64,000 nt of DNA from Chloroflexi bacterium CFX4 (lineage in GTDB: Bacteria; Chloroflexota; Anaerolineae; Aggregatilineales; UBA2796). Below, piece by piece: positions 1-10,000 of the stretch. The stretch is from positions 1 through 64,000 of the forward strand of contig QWHC01000018.1 in the NCBI GenBank assembly GCA_021404685.1, written 5' to 3'. The position numbers were made by a program, and so were the translations under genes. Within the stretch, counting starts at the first letter, position 1. The number at the start of each line of letters is the position of its first letter. The notes under the pieces were generated by a model. It did no database searches. It saw nothing but the letters and a program-made list of their open reading frames with translations, and had not been told where the DNA came from.

Positions 1-458
1 TGGCTGTGCAGGTAATGCAGCACGTCGCATAGTTCGATTGACCAACGGATGACAATCTCCAACGGCATAAAATCAGGCATCGTGTTCATGTATGCCTCAA
101 GGTCTTTGCCGTTGATGTATTCCATCACCAAATAAAAGCGATCTTGCAGCATGAAGCGGTCTATGATCTGTGGGATGCCGGGGTGTGTGAGCGAGGCAAG
201 GATGCTGATCTCGCGTGCGAATTGATCCGCCATCGTTTGGCGCTGCGTTGGATCCGTCACACCGTTTTGCATTTCCTTAACGGCAACATTGCGCGTTACG
301 TCGGGAAAGTTCATATCACGTGCCAGATAGACCATGCCCATACCACCTACACCTAGCACGCCCGTGATGCGATAGCGATCATTGAGCGTTTTGCCAACCG
401 CGCTATCGCCGCCTTGCATCCGTCGTGTTCCTTGCGGGAACTTTTGTGTTTCAACCAT
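1..458 (-). CDS. Serine/threonine protein kinase, N-terminal part (cut by window edge)
   Basis: Reading the minus strand from the ATG at 456-458 gives 152 residues of a Hanks-type kinase domain before the window ends. Visible are a glycine-rich loop (GVLGVGGMGMVY), the ATP-binding lysine in NVAVKEM, the alpha-C glutamate in FAREISIL, and the hinge stretch YLVMEYINGKDLEAYM. The catalytic HRD and DFG motifs lie beyond the edge, so activity cannot be judged, but the visible part is canonical, unlike the two divergent kinases near 53-58 kb. It is transcribed divergently from hemW with about 70 bases between starts. Such kinases in bacteria phosphorylate Ser/Thr on cytosolic partners and often carry C-terminal sensor domains, which cannot be seen here. 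Confidence 0.9.
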   Translation of the reverse strand, partial: MVETQKFPQGTRRMQGGDSAVGKTLNDRYRITGVLGVGGMGMVYLARDMNFPDVTRNVAVKEMQNGVTDPTQRQTMADQFAREISILASLTHPGIPQIIDRFMLQDRFYLVMEYINGKDLEAYMNTMPDFMPLEIVIRWSIELCDVLHYLHS

Positions 459-510
459 AGCTCATCACACCATCACGCTAAAAATAGGGTAGGGAAATTG
501 CAAGTTGCCA

Positions 511-519
511 TGCTAAGAT
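511..519 (+). promoter_or_regulatory. Extended -10 promoter of hemW, probably leaderless
   Basis: TGCTAAGAT matches the extended -10 form TG-n-TAnnAT. The ATG at 527 follows after exactly seven bases, about where transcription would start, so the mRNA may have no leader. No convincing -35 element is visible. Confidence 0.5.
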
Positions 520-526
520 ATTGTAC

Positions 527-1738
527 ATGAGGCTAGGGTCATATGCAATTTACACGATTCGGATGTTAGATAATTCACACACAGCACCACTTTCGCTCTA
601 CCTGCATGTGCCGTTTTGCGGCACGCGCTGCACCTACTGCGCCTTTAACACCTATACCAACGCCGAGTCTCAGATACCTGCTTATGTCGCTGCGCTTTGC
701 AACGAGCTTTACTGGCTTGGCAGCGCGGTGCAGCAGCCCTTGCACACCCTCTTTTTTGGCGGCGGCACACCCAGCCTGCTCAGCCCATCACAGATTGCTA
801 ACATTCTTGCAACCTGCCGCGCTGCTTTTGAGGTGCTGCCTGATGCCGAAATCACGCTAGAGGTCAATCCGATCAGCGTGACGGGCGATTATTTTGAGCA
901 GGTGCGCGCTCTTGGCGTCAATCGGCTCAGCATTGGAATGCAATCCGCGCACAGCGGCGAACTGCGCCTGATGGCACGCGATCACGATGTAGAGGCAGTG
1001 CCGCGCACCGTCCGCGCTGCGCGTGCCGCCGGCTTTGAGAATCTGAGCCTAGACCTGATCTTTGCGCTGCCCTACCAAACGCTTGCCATGTGGCTAGAGA
1101 GTGTGCAGGCGGCGCTTGCCTTGCAGCCGCAGCACCTTTCAATGTATGCCCTTGAATTGGAAAACGGCACGCCAATGACTCGTGACGTAGGGCGTGGACG
1201 CTTGCCCTTGCCCGATGATGACCTTGCCGCCGAAATGTATGAGGTGGCGGATAGGCTTGCCGCACAGAACGGTTTATTCCAATATGAGATCAGCAATTGG
1301 GCACAGCACGGCAAAGAATGCCGCCACAACCTGCAATATTGGCATAACCTGCCCTATCTTGGCGTTGGCGCAGGCGCGCACGGCTATGCAAACGGCATAC
1401 GCTACTCAACCGTGCGCCCTATTCCGCAGTATATTGCGCGGGCAGGTGGGCAAAGCGCGCCGCTGCCTTTCCCATTCACAGCGGCGGTAGAAGCACATGA
1501 ACCTATTGACGCACAAACCGCCATGCTAGAGCATCTCTTTACAGGTTTGCGCCTTGTGCGGCAGGGCGTGTGCGATTCCGACTTTCAGGCGCGCTTTGGC
1601 GTCTCGCTCTTAGCGCAATTCGGCAGACCGTTCGCCATGCTGCGCGATCAGGGCTTGCTGCGCCAAGAAGGCGATACATGGCGGCTGACGGACGCGGCGC
1701 GCCTGATCTCGAACCGCGTCTTTGCCGCGCTTTTCTAA
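527..1738 (+). CDS. hemW: Radical SAM heme chaperone HemW (coproporphyrinogen oxidase-like)
   Basis: A 403-residue radical SAM protein. The cluster motif is CX3CX2C (PFCGTRCTYCAF, about residues 31-38), without the fourth cysteine of true oxygen-independent coproporphyrinogen oxidase HemN. The diagnostic HemW motif RHNLQYW is present near residue 270. HemW proteins bind heme and a 4Fe-4S cluster and pass heme to target proteins, so the older label 'coproporphyrinogen III oxidase' is probably wrong for this gene. I chose the ATG at 527 because it follows an extended -10 by seven bases. A later ATG at 563 would remove twelve poorly conserved residues and is also possible. The stop codon overlaps that of the convergent pncB. 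Confidence 0.9.
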   Translation: MRLGSYAIYTIRMLDNSHTAPLSLYLHVPFCGTRCTYCAFNTYTNAESQIPAYVAALCNELYWLGSAVQQPLHTLFFGGGTPSLLSPSQIANILATCRAAFEVLPDAEITLEVNPISVTGDYFEQVRALGVNRLSIGMQSAHSGELRLMARDHDVEAVPRTVRAARAAGFENLSLDLIFALPYQTLAMWLESVQAALALQPQHLSMYALELENGTPMTRDVGRGRLPLPDDDLAAEMYEVADRLAAQNGLFQYEISNWAQHGKECRHNLQYWHNLPYLGVGAGAHGYANGIRYSTVRPIPQYIARAGGQSAPLPFPFTAAVEAHEPIDAQTAMLEHLFTGLRLVRQGVCDSDFQARFGVSLLAQFGRPFAMLRDQGLLRQEGDTWRLTDAARLISNRVFAALF

Positions 1739-3270
1739 GGCTGCTTGGTTGTTTGGGCGATGACTGCCTGCTTGTAGGCAAAGTAGCGTTCGGTTAGGCT
1801 CACCTTTAGCGTGTGCGGATTCTCCAAGCGGCGGCTTTCTAGGCGGATGGTGCGTGCGCGCTGTTTGGCATAGGCTTTCACCTCAGGCAGGCTCGGCGGC
1901 GTATAAACCAGCTTGCCCTGCGCGAAGATTGGCAGGTGCAGCCTTTGCACCTCATCAAAATTGCGGTAAGTGGTCTGCTGGCTTGGATTAGCAGGATTAA
2001 TGCCGACAAACGGCTGATCAGGCGTGATGACTTCATCAGGTAATGCGATAATATCCGCCACCACAAAGCCATTCCGCAGCAGGCGCACAACCTGCTTTGT
2101 GCCGGGATTGGTCATCTTCTCTGGCTGCGCCGAGAGTTTGACACGCGGCTGCCATGTGCCATCTGCCTCTTGCACGGCGACCAGCTTGTAGACGCCACCC
2201 AGCGAGGACTGGTTGCCGCCGGTGATTAAATCCGTGCCAACGCCAAAGACCAGCCGATCAATGACTGCCTCTGCCGAGATTTTGCCGACTTCCGCACCAA
2301 CTTGCAGGCTGATCTCGCGTAGGTAGCCTTCATCGCGCACGCTGCGCCGAATTTCGTTGTGAATCAGGGCGATGTTGCGCTCGTTCAAATCGTTGCTCAG
2401 TACAATCCGCATTTCGGGCAGGTTAGCGCGCTCGAACAGCACATGCGCCACAATCGCCCAATAGACCAGATCGCCGGAGTCTATGCGGACGCCGCGTGCC
2501 TGATTGCCGTTCGCCTGCATTTCGTGCGCCACGCGGATCGCATTTTGCAAGCCGTGATAGACATCATAAGTATCCACTAAAAAGAGCGCCGCATTCGGAA
2601 AGACCTGTGCGTAGCGCTCAAAAGCGCTCAGCTCATCGGGAAAGAACATCACATAGCTGTGCGCGTGCGTGCCTGCTACCGGAATGCCGTGTTGAAAGCC
2701 TGCCAGCACGTTGCTGGTCGCATCCGCGCCGCCAATGTAGGCAGCCCGCGAGGCAGTTAGCGCGCCATCTGCGCCTTGTGCGCGCCGCAAGCCGAACTCC
2801 AGCACGTTCTTTTCTTCGGCGTTGAACTTGATATGCGCCGCTTTGGTGGCGATCAGGGTTGGAAAGTTAACCAGCGCCAACAGCGCCGATTCGATGATCT
2901 GCGCCTCTTCAAGGGCAGCCGTCACGCGGATGCCATACACGCCCGGCAGCAACACCTCGCCCTCACGGACTGCCTCAAGGCTGCCTGTGAAGCGTAGATC
3001 GCTCAGGTGCGCTAGGAAATCTTCGCTGAAGGTGTTCAGTGAACGCAAATAGGCGATATGTTCCGCGCTGAAAGCGAACGTTTGCAGGTAGTGGATCACG
3101 TCGTGCAAGCCGACGAAGATCGCGTACAAGCCGCCAAAGGGCGCGCTGCGGTAGAAATATTCAAAGGCAACTTGCCGCCGATGCTGACCGCTTTGGTAAT
3201 AGGCGGAAAGCATGGTGAGTTGGTAAAAATCGGTGAGTAGGGCGTTCACAAACGGATTGTTGCTAGACAT
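1735..3270 (-). CDS. pncB: Nicotinate phosphoribosyltransferase
   Basis: A protein of about 511 residues with the family pattern throughout: TDFYQLTM at the N terminus, GGADATSNV, THAHSYVMFF, the phosphoribosyl-binding stretch RIDSGDLVYW and FGVGTDLITGG. It makes nicotinate mononucleotide from nicotinate and PRPP in the salvage route to NAD, in the cytosol. The ATG at 3270 lies 11 bases after AAAGG; a TTG two codons upstream (3276) sits nearer to it and cannot be excluded. The gene converges on hemW so tightly that the two stop codons overlap. No other NAD-salvage gene is adjacent. Confidence 0.93.
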   Translation of the reverse strand: MSSNNPFVNALLTDFYQLTMLSAYYQSGQHRRQVAFEYFYRSAPFGGLYAIFVGLHDVIHYLQTFAFSAEHIAYLRSLNTFSEDFLAHLSDLRFTGSLEAVREGEVLLPGVYGIRVTAALEEAQIIESALLALVNFPTLIATKAAHIKFNAEEKNVLEFGLRRAQGADGALTASRAAYIGGADATSNVLAGFQHGIPVAGTHAHSYVMFFPDELSAFERYAQVFPNAALFLVDTYDVYHGLQNAIRVAHEMQANGNQARGVRIDSGDLVYWAIVAHVLFERANLPEMRIVLSNDLNERNIALIHNEIRRSVRDEGYLREISLQVGAEVGKISAEAVIDRLVFGVGTDLITGGNQSSLGGVYKLVAVQEADGTWQPRVKLSAQPEKMTNPGTKQVVRLLRNGFVVADIIALPDEVITPDQPFVGINPANPSQQTTYRNFDEVQRLHLPIFAQGKLVYTPPSLPEVKAYAKQRARTIRLESRRLENPHTLKVSLTERYFAYKQAVIAQTTKQP

Positions 3271-3458
3271 GGGCAAAACGACCTTTCGGGCATTTGGGAT
3301 TGATCACGTTGAGATGGATTACATTGTGATCGGTCGGCGGGCAGTGGGCAAGCCCTCAAGATTCGGGGAATACCGAATTGTGCGGTGATGGGTGGATATT
3401 TTTCATAGCGACATGCCTCAGTATAGCCACCTGTCCCCACGTCCTTCCGCGCTACCTG

Positions 3459-3467
3459 TGTTACAAT
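3459..3467 (+). promoter_or_regulatory. Extended -10 promoter for the MOSC-KAP operon
   Basis: TGTTACAAT matches the extended -10 form and lies about 40 bases before the MOSC start codon. No clear -35. Confidence 0.45.
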
Positions 3468-3507
3468 AACCTACGTCTACCCTGCCTAGCGAAAAGGACG
3501 AATCCCC

Positions 3508-3978
3508 ATGATCGGAACGCTTAAGAGCATCGCTTATAAGCCTAAGGATGCCCCACGAGTTGAGCGCGGCTATCAGCGCCTCGCCCTGCCAGAAGCGCGC
3601 CTTGTTGCCGACTATGGCATTGAAAATGACCGCAAAGGCGGACATCCCAAGCGCCATTTGAACGTGATGGACGAGGTCACGCTGGCGGAGCTTGCCGCCG
3701 AAGGCTACCCGATGGGTGTGGGTGTCTTAGGCGAAAACCTAATCCTCAGCGGCATTGACCTGCGGACTCTGCCGCAAGGCGCGCACCTACAAATCGGTGG
3801 CGAGGCAGTGATTGCCCTGCTGGCGCTGCGCGAGCCTTGCGAACAGCTTACCGAGCTGGATAGCCGTATGCCGCACGCCGTGAAAGGGCGCGTTGGCTTC
3901 ATGTGCCGCGTGGTGCGCGGCGGACTGATTCGCGTGGGTGACGCGGTTGCGCTTGTCTCACAGCCTGAGTCAGCTTAA
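3508..3978 (+). CDS. MOSC-domain protein
   Basis: A 156-residue single-domain protein of the MOSC (molybdenum cofactor sulfurase C-terminal) family, YiiM-like. Evidence is the sequence IENDRKGGHPKRHLN, the LGENLILSGIDL segment, and the conserved cysteine in REPCEQL (residue 111), which is the proposed sulfur- or cofactor-carrying residue of the family. Stand-alone MOSC proteins are linked to molybdenum cofactor-dependent detoxification or sulfur transfer; the exact substrate here is unknown and no molybdoenzyme is nearby. A Shine-Dalgarno AAGGA precedes the ATG. The KAP NTPase gene starts 11 bases after the stop, so the two are probably co-transcribed. Confidence 0.85.
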   Translation: MIGTLKSIAYKPKDAPRVERGYQRLALPEARLVADYGIENDRKGGHPKRHLNVMDEVTLAELAAEGYPMGVGVLGENLILSGIDLRTLPQGAHLQIGGEAVIALLALREPCEQLTELDSRMPHAVKGRVGFMCRVVRGGLIRVGDAVALVSQPESA

Positions 3979-3989
3979 GGAGTTGTGCC

Positions 3990-5330
3990 ATGCGCTTTAT
4001 TGCTGATGCACCCATTGCCCATCCCGATCACGATCTGTTCGACTTCAAGGGCTTTGTAGACCTCATTGAAAACGCGGTGCGTGGCACCCAGACGCCTTTT
4101 GTCTATGGCGTGCTGGGCGACTGGGGAACAGGCAAGACGTCTGTGTTGCGCTTGCTGGAAGCACGCTTTCGCGCCACAGACAACAAGCATGAGATTATGC
4201 GGCTGCCTGATGGTAAAGAGATTTTCGTGCCGATCTGGTTTGATGCATGGAAATATGAGAACGAGGCAAATATCGTCTATCCGCTGCTGCATGTGATCAA
4301 GCAACAGTATGAACGCGATGTGCCACAGGAAAAACGCAGCAACATTCAAGCAGCCTTTCAGACGGTAGTCGTTACGAGTGTTTTAGCGCTTGGTCAGGTT
4401 GGCTTGAAGGCGCTCTTAAAGACTCTGACCGGCGGCGCAGTAGACCTGAAGACACTTGAAGACTCGCTGAAACAAGTGCGTGAGAATCAGCGGAAAGCTG
4501 CCAACGATGGCGCCCTGGCAGCCGTCCTCAGCGACTGGGCGGATAGTGTTGGCAAATTTGCGGATGCCTTTGAAGACCTGCTCCAAACCTATGCCAAAGA
4601 GATAGTCGGCGAGGCTGATGCTGAGCGCGTGCGCTTCCTGATCTTGGTGGATGACCTTGACCGCTGCTTGCCGGATACGACGATCAGCATCTTGGAGAGC
4701 ATCAAGCACCATCTGAGCGTGCCGAAGTGCATTTTTGTACTGGCGCTCAATGGACGCGTTGTTTATCAGGCGATACGGCGCAAGTACGGCGGTGAGGGCA
4801 TTGACGGGCGCGAATATCTGGAGAAAATCTTGAACTACGCCTTCTACGTGCCAGAGATTGACCTCGATAAGAAGACGATGGATCACTTCGTTCAGAAGCA
4901 GCGGTTTGTGTTAGTGGGTCAGACAGATTACAAGCGAGAGTTTGACGACCTGAGCACGGCGCTGGCAGAGAGCAAGTTTAACAATCCGCGCCGCATCAAG
5001 CGCATCTTAAACCGCTACCTGATCTACCTTCAGCGCCGCCAAGCAGATGTCCACCTGCCAAACACGATTCGTCTGTTGCTGATCGCCGAATACTTCCCGC
5101 TACTTTTTCAGCTTTACATGCGGCTTGGTAAGCAAGCATCCGAGCGCATTTCCGAATTGCTAAACGGCAAAACAGCAGTGCGCGACTTTGAGGCAACCTA
5201 TGGCATTAGTATTGAACAGATTGTGCCGCAAATGCGCTATATGGAGAAGCTATTCGATCTACCTACACAAAACGAGCAGGTTTTCAACAAGCAAATACGC
5301 GAGATTTTCGAGATCACGCGCTTGTTCTAG
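3990..5330 (+). CDS. KAP-family P-loop NTPase
   Basis: A 446-residue protein with the KAP NTPase layout. The Walker A motif is GDWGTGKTS (residues 43-51), followed by the family-typical IWFDAWKYE, then a long insertion that contains one moderately hydrophobic stretch (near residues 125-150), and Walker B as FLILVDDLDR (about residues 215-224). KAP NTPases often carry membrane helices between Walker A and B and act at the membrane; several have been tied to phage defence or plasmid exclusion. Here the insertion gives at most one weak membrane segment, so the protein may be peripheral. AAGGAG lies nine bases upstream of the ATG. A terminator follows. The pairing with a MOSC gene is unusual to me. 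Confidence 0.85.
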   Translation: MRFIADAPIAHPDHDLFDFKGFVDLIENAVRGTQTPFVYGVLGDWGTGKTSVLRLLEARFRATDNKHEIMRLPDGKEIFVPIWFDAWKYENEANIVYPLLHVIKQQYERDVPQEKRSNIQAAFQTVVVTSVLALGQVGLKALLKTLTGGAVDLKTLEDSLKQVRENQRKAANDGALAAVLSDWADSVGKFADAFEDLLQTYAKEIVGEADAERVRFLILVDDLDRCLPDTTISILESIKHHLSVPKCIFVLALNGRVVYQAIRRKYGGEGIDGREYLEKILNYAFYVPEIDLDKKTMDHFVQKQRFVLVGQTDYKREFDDLSTALAESKFNNPRRIKRILNRYLIYLQRRQADVHLPNTIRLLLIAEYFPLLFQLYMRLGKQASERISELLNGKTAVRDFEATYGISIEQIVPQMRYMEKLFDLPTQNEQVFNKQIREIFEITRLF

Positions 5331-5340
5331 GCGCTGAGAG

Positions 5341-5382
5341 GGGCAGCCAGTCATAAAATTGTGACTTTCTGCCCTGCTTTTT
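5341..5382 (+). terminator. Rho-independent terminator after the KAP gene
   Basis: GGGCAG (5341-5346) pairs with CTGCCC (5369-5374), and inside it AGTCA pairs with TGACT. A five-T run at 5378-5382 follows. It separates the KAP gene from phoU. Confidence 0.8.
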
Positions 5383-5417
5383 ACACAAATTTCACGCTAT
5401 TGTTGGACGTTTATCAC

Positions 5418-5446
5418 TTCAAAAAAGTTTAAGAACGTGTTAAACT
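5418..5446 (+). promoter_or_regulatory. Candidate phoU promoter
   Basis: TTCAAA (5418-5423) and TAAACT (5441-5446) are separated by 17 bases, and the -10 is preceded by TG-T, the extended form. Each hexamer matches consensus at four of six positions. Confidence 0.45.
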
Positions 5447-5558
5447 ATCAGACATCACTGAACAAGAACGCGGTGACCACACGCAGGTTGCGCCCTTTAA
5501 GACCAGCAGCCGCGTGCATAGTTTGTAGCTAACGTAACAGCTAAGAGGAGGTGGATCA

Positions 5559-6233
5559 ATGGTAGCGCTGCGTTCGGCATTTGATCGGCAATTGAAGGTT
5601 TTGAGCAACGACCTGCTGCGCTTGGCAGAATTGGTCGAAACACAGTTGGTGGAAGCAGTCCGTGCGCTGCAAACACGCGATTTTCAGACGGCACGCCGCA
5701 TTGATGAATTCGATGCCACCATTAACCGCTTGCGCTATGAAATTGAGGAGCAGTGCTACACGCTTTTGGCGCTGCAACAGCCCAACGCAAGCGATCTGCG
5801 CCGCATTGTGGCAGCCGTGAGCATTGCCACCAACCTAGAGCGCATGGGCGATCACGCCGCTGGTGTGGCGCGCATTGCGCTGCGGACTGAGCCGTTGCAG
5901 GCAGTGGTGCATATCCCATTGTTTAACGATATGGCACGTCTTGCCGCTGAAAACCTGAATCAGGCGATGATCGCCTTTGAAAAGTGCGACGCCGACCTTG
6001 CACGGCAAATTGTGCGCCGTGATGATGAGGTAGACGCCCTGCATAACCGCGTCTATGAATACCTGATCAAGTCCATGACCGAGAACCCGGCAACGGTCGA
6101 ATTTGCAACTATGCTCTTGTGGGTCTCGCACGATATTGAGCGCTTCGCCGACCGCACCTCAAACATTTGCGAGCGCATTATTTACACCGCCACTGGTGTG
6201 CTGTTTGAGCCGCGCTCAACCACAGCGCTTTAG
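5559..6233 (+). CDS. phoU: Phosphate signalling protein PhoU
   Basis: A 224-residue all-helical protein made of two PhoU repeats. Each repeat shows the family pattern of an E/D-rich helical pair: DDDLLRLAE-type helix one, then LERMGDHAAGVARIAL (first repeat) and DIERFADRTSNICERIIY (second repeat), which hold the metal-binding acidic residues. PhoU links the Pst phosphate transporter to PhoR and shuts down phosphate uptake when phosphate is sufficient. No pst, phoR or phoB gene is in the window, so it is either separate from its partners or near another copy elsewhere. A strong ribosome site (AAGAGGAGG) precedes the ATG. Confidence 0.92.
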   Translation: MVALRSAFDRQLKVLSNDLLRLAELVETQLVEAVRALQTRDFQTARRIDEFDATINRLRYEIEEQCYTLLALQQPNASDLRRIVAAVSIATNLERMGDHAAGVARIALRTEPLQAVVHIPLFNDMARLAAENLNQAMIAFEKCDADLARQIVRRDDEVDALHNRVYEYLIKSMTENPATVEFATMLLWVSHDIERFADRTSNICERIIYTATGVLFEPRSTTAL

Positions 6234-6262
6234 GATCATTCAGGTTCGCCAAGCGTAGCAGC

Positions 6263-6297
6263 CCGCCCCTATGTAAGATTGCGTTAGGTAGGGGCGG
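6263..6297 (+). terminator. Hairpin after phoU (no T-run)
   Basis: CCGCCCCTA (6263-6271) pairs perfectly with TAGGGGCGG (6289-6297) around a 17-base loop. There is no following T-run, so it may act as an mRNA end stabiliser rather than as a true terminator. Confidence 0.45.
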
Positions 6298-6385
6298 ACT
6301 CGCTTCCGCACACTTGCCATTGTCCGTGCTGCCGCACTTTTGCAGACTTCATCCACAAGCTGCCCGCCCAAATACGTTCGTTGTA

Positions 6386-6394
6386 TGCTATAAT
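6386..6394 (+). promoter_or_regulatory. Extended -10 promoter of pth-mfd
   Basis: TGCTATAAT is a perfect extended -10, about 48 bases before the pth start codon. No -35 is recognisable. Confidence 0.65.
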
Positions 6395-6442
6395 TGACAG
6401 GTTGTTTTTCCATCAGTAGGATAGGCAGAGGCACAGGCGGCT

Positions 6443-7081
6443 ATGACGGATCGCTTTCTGATCGTTGGGCTTGGCAATCCGGGCAGGGACTATGAAAAGA
6501 CGCGCCACAACATCGGCTTTCGCGTGGCAGAGGCATTGGCTGCCAAACACGGGCTGAGCTTTGCCAAAAAACAGGCAAAGGCGCTCTTGGCAGAAGGCAG
6601 CATCGCCGAACGGCGCGTGCTGATCGCCAAACCGCAAACTTACATGAACCTGAGCGGCGAGTCTGTCCGTCCGTTGGTCAGCTTCTACAACATTCCGCTG
6701 GCGAATGTGCTGATCATCCTTGATGATTTAGACATTCCGCTTGGCACGCTGCGTTTGCGTCCGAACGGTAGCGCCGGCGGTCAGAACGGCATGAAAAGCA
6801 TCTTAGGGCAGCTTGGCACGCAAAACCTTGCGCGGCTGCGCTTTGGGATTGGGCGTCCGCCGGGACGCATGGATGCGGCTGCCTATGTGTTGCAACCGTT
6901 TGCCACCGATGAGCAAATGTTGGTGATCGAGACTTTAGATCGGGCAGTACGTGCCGCCGAAACGTGGCTGCAATATGGCATTGAAACTGCCATGACGCGC
7001 CACAACGGCACTGCGGAAGAAGCGGCGCGCAACGCCACCGCCACCGCACCCATACCGAAACCTGAGCCAACGAGCGAATAA
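6443..7081 (+). CDS. pth: Peptidyl-tRNA hydrolase
   Basis: A 212-residue protein of the bacterial Pth family. The N-terminal signature FLIVGLGNPGRDYEKTRHNI contains Asn12 and catalytic His22. The second signature KPQTYMNLSGESV and the lid stretch ILDDLDIPLGTLRLRPNGSAGGQNGMKSI are also there, split by the usual spacing. It frees tRNA from peptidyl-tRNA that drops off ribosomes. The C terminus carries about 20 extra residues rich in Ala, Thr and Pro, which look disordered. Only eight bases separate its stop from mfd, so the two are probably one transcript driven by the extended -10 at 6386. The same window encodes an eRF1-like protein of a fold group that also acts on peptidyl-tRNA. Confidence 0.96.
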   Translation: MTDRFLIVGLGNPGRDYEKTRHNIGFRVAEALAAKHGLSFAKKQAKALLAEGSIAERRVLIAKPQTYMNLSGESVRPLVSFYNIPLANVLIILDDLDIPLGTLRLRPNGSAGGQNGMKSILGQLGTQNLARLRFGIGRPPGRMDAAAYVLQPFATDEQMLVIETLDRAVRAAETWLQYGIETAMTRHNGTAEEAARNATATAPIPKPEPTSE

Positions 7082-7089
7082 CGCGAACG

Positions 7090-10000
7090 ATGAACTTACA
7101 CGGCTTGATCGCGCCGCTGCGCGAGAGCGCCGCCTTTCGCCACCTGATCGATCAGATCATGGCAGGCTGCGCTATCCCTGATCAACATATCTTACGGGCT
7201 GCGCGCCCGTTTGTGGTGGCAGCCATCGCGCACGCGGCACAGCGCCCTATCGTGGTGCTGAGTGGCGTCGTTGAGCGCGCCTACACGCTCACAGAACAGT
7301 TGCCCGTCTGGCTACCCAACGTACCAACGCTTCGCTTTGCCGAGCCAAGCGCCCTCTTTTATGATCGCAGCGCATGGGCAAGCAACAGCATCCGCAGCCG
7401 CTTGGCAGCCCTAAGCGCGCTTGCGCCGCCCATCGGAGCGGAGCGCGGAACGCCGTCCATTGTGGTCGCCTCCGCGCACGCGCTGATGCAGCGCACCTTG
7501 CCGCCGCGTGAGTTTCGCGCCAATGCACGCCACATCAAGGTTGGACAGCGCGTTGATCAAGATAAGCTGCTGCGCCTGTGGCTTGCCATTGGCTATACAC
7601 CAACATCGGTTGTGACGGAAGCCGGCACCTTCAGTCGGCGTGGTGGCGTGCTGGATATTTTTCCAATTAGTGCGGAGCGCCCCATCCGCATTGAATTATT
7701 CGGTGACGAGGTAGAGAGCCTGCGCGCCTTTGAGCCTGCCACACAGCGCAGCGTTGAGGCACTTGAACGCTTAATCGTGACGCCTGCCCGTGAAGCGCTG
7801 CCGAAATTTGCCGCGCCTGCCGCCGAACGGCTTGCCGCATGGTTCGAGGCACAGCCTGATCCGAGCGAAGATGCCGCCTCTGCACGCATGGATCAGGCAG
7901 ATTTGGCGAGTGAGTCTGCCTTCCCAACCCTTGAGTTTTATCTGCCTTACCTCTACCGTGAGCCACACAGCCTGCTGGACTTCATGCCTGACGATGCCCT
8001 ATTGGTCGTAGAGGATTGGGCAGCCCTTGAAGAAAATATTGCGCTGCTAGAGGCACAGGCGGTTGAGCTGCGCGCCGAAAAGGAACGCAGTGGGCAACTT
8101 CCGCCAAGTTATCCGCTGCCCTACCTGCCTTGGGAAGCGTTGCGCGAGTCGATCATGGCGCGCCAGCCGATCCGTCTTGGTGGCTCGGCGCTGGAAAGTG
8201 ACCCTAGTGCCGAGTCAGGCGCGCTCGGCGATCTGTTCGCACCGGATGCGCGCTATGGCGGACAGTTGAAGCCGTTTCTGGAGGCACTGCGCGATCTGTA
8301 TACAGGTGGTGCGCGCCCGATTGTGGTCAGCAATCAGGCACAGCGCCTTGCAGAACTCTGGGCGGAGCAAGGGCGCACCGAACGCCTGACCGTGGTCTCA
8401 GGGCTTGAGACGACGCCCGCGCTTGCCTTTGTGGAAGGCGCGCTTGCTGAAGGCTGGCAGTTGCGGACTGATCCACCGCTGCACCTGCTGACCGACTCGG
8501 AGATTTTCGGGTGGCGCCGCCCTGAACCACGCCGCCATACGGTGCAGCGTGCTATCTCGCCCGAAGCGCATTTTGCCGATCTGCAACCGAACGATTATGT
8601 GGTGCATATCGAATACGGAATCGGGCGCTTTCTCGGCTTGCAAAAGCGCACCCTTGATGGCAGCCCACGCGAGTATTTGGTTGTGCAGTACAGCGGCACG
8701 GATATGCTCTACGTGCCGATCCACCAAGCGGATCGCCTTTCGCGCTATGTGGGCGCCGATGATCACGCGCCGCAGCTAACCCGACTCGGCTCTGCCGAAT
8801 GGCACGCCCAAAAAGAGGCGGCGCGCCGCGCAGCAGAAGAGTCTGCCCGTGAGATGCTCGAACTCTATGCCAAACGCGCTGCTGTGAATGGCTACGCCTT
8901 TAGCGCGGATACAGCTTGGCAGGCAGAGCTAGAGGCATCTTTCCCATTCATCGAGACGGAAGACCAACTGCGCGCCTTGGCAGAGGTAAAGGCAGACATG
9001 GAGCGCCCTTCGCCAATGGATCGTCTGATTTGTGGTGATGTTGGCTTTGGCAAAACGGAGGTTGCTTTGCGGGCTGCCTTCAAGGCAGTCATGGATGGTA
9101 AACAAGTGGCAATCCTCGTGCCGACGACCGTCCTAGCACAGCAGCACTACAACACCTTCAGCCAGCGCCTGACTGCCTTTCCCGTCAGGGTAGAGATGCT
9201 CTCGCGCTTCCGCACGCCGCGTGAGCAGAGCGAAATTTTGGCGGCAACGCGGCGCGGCGATGTAGATATCCTGATCGGGACGCACCGCATCTTACAGGAA
9301 GATGTGACCTTCCGCGCTCTCGGCTTGCTGATCATTGACGAAGAACAACGCTTCGGCGTCACGCATAAAGAGCGCTTCAAGCGCCTTCGCACCGAAATTG
9401 ACGTGCTAACCATGACCGCGACGCCCATCCCGCGCACGCTCTATATGAGCCTGAGCGGCATCCGCGATGTGAGCATGATCCAAACCGCACCCTCTGAGCG
9501 CTTACCCGTGCTGACTCATGTTGGGCAGTATGATGAGAAGCTGGTGCGTCAGGCTATTCTGCGCGAACTGGATCGCGGTGGGCAGGTCTATTTTGTCCAT
9601 AACCGCGTGGCAACCATCCAAACGATTGCTGATCACTTGAGGCGGCTGGTGCCAGAGGCGCGCCTTGCCATCGGACACGGGCAAATGCACGAAGATGCGC
9701 TAGAGCGCGTGATGATCAGCTTTGCCAACGGCGAACAAGACATCCTGCTCTGCACAACCATCATTGAAAGCGGCTTGGATATTCCGAACGCGAATACCAT
9801 CATTCTTGATCGCGCTGATACCTTCGGCTTGGCGCAGCTTTATCAGTTGCGCGGGCGCGTTGGGCGCGGCGCTTACCGTGCCTACGCCTACTTGTTCTAT
9901 GCGCCGAACACAGCGTTAACCGCAGATGCACGCGCACGCCTAGAGACGATCAGCGAACATACCGATCTGGGCAGCGGCTATTCGATTGCCATGCGCGATC

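Noticed and set aside
3320-3346. GATCAC/GTGATC inverted repeat upstream of pncB as an NAD-responsive operator
   Set aside because: It does not match known NrtR or NiaR sites, and short GATC repeats are common in this sequence.
5380-5416. TTTACA / TTCACG repeats at 11-base spacing before phoU, like a Gram-positive Pho box
   Set aside because: The first repeat falls in the T-run of the preceding terminator, and no third regular repeat is present.
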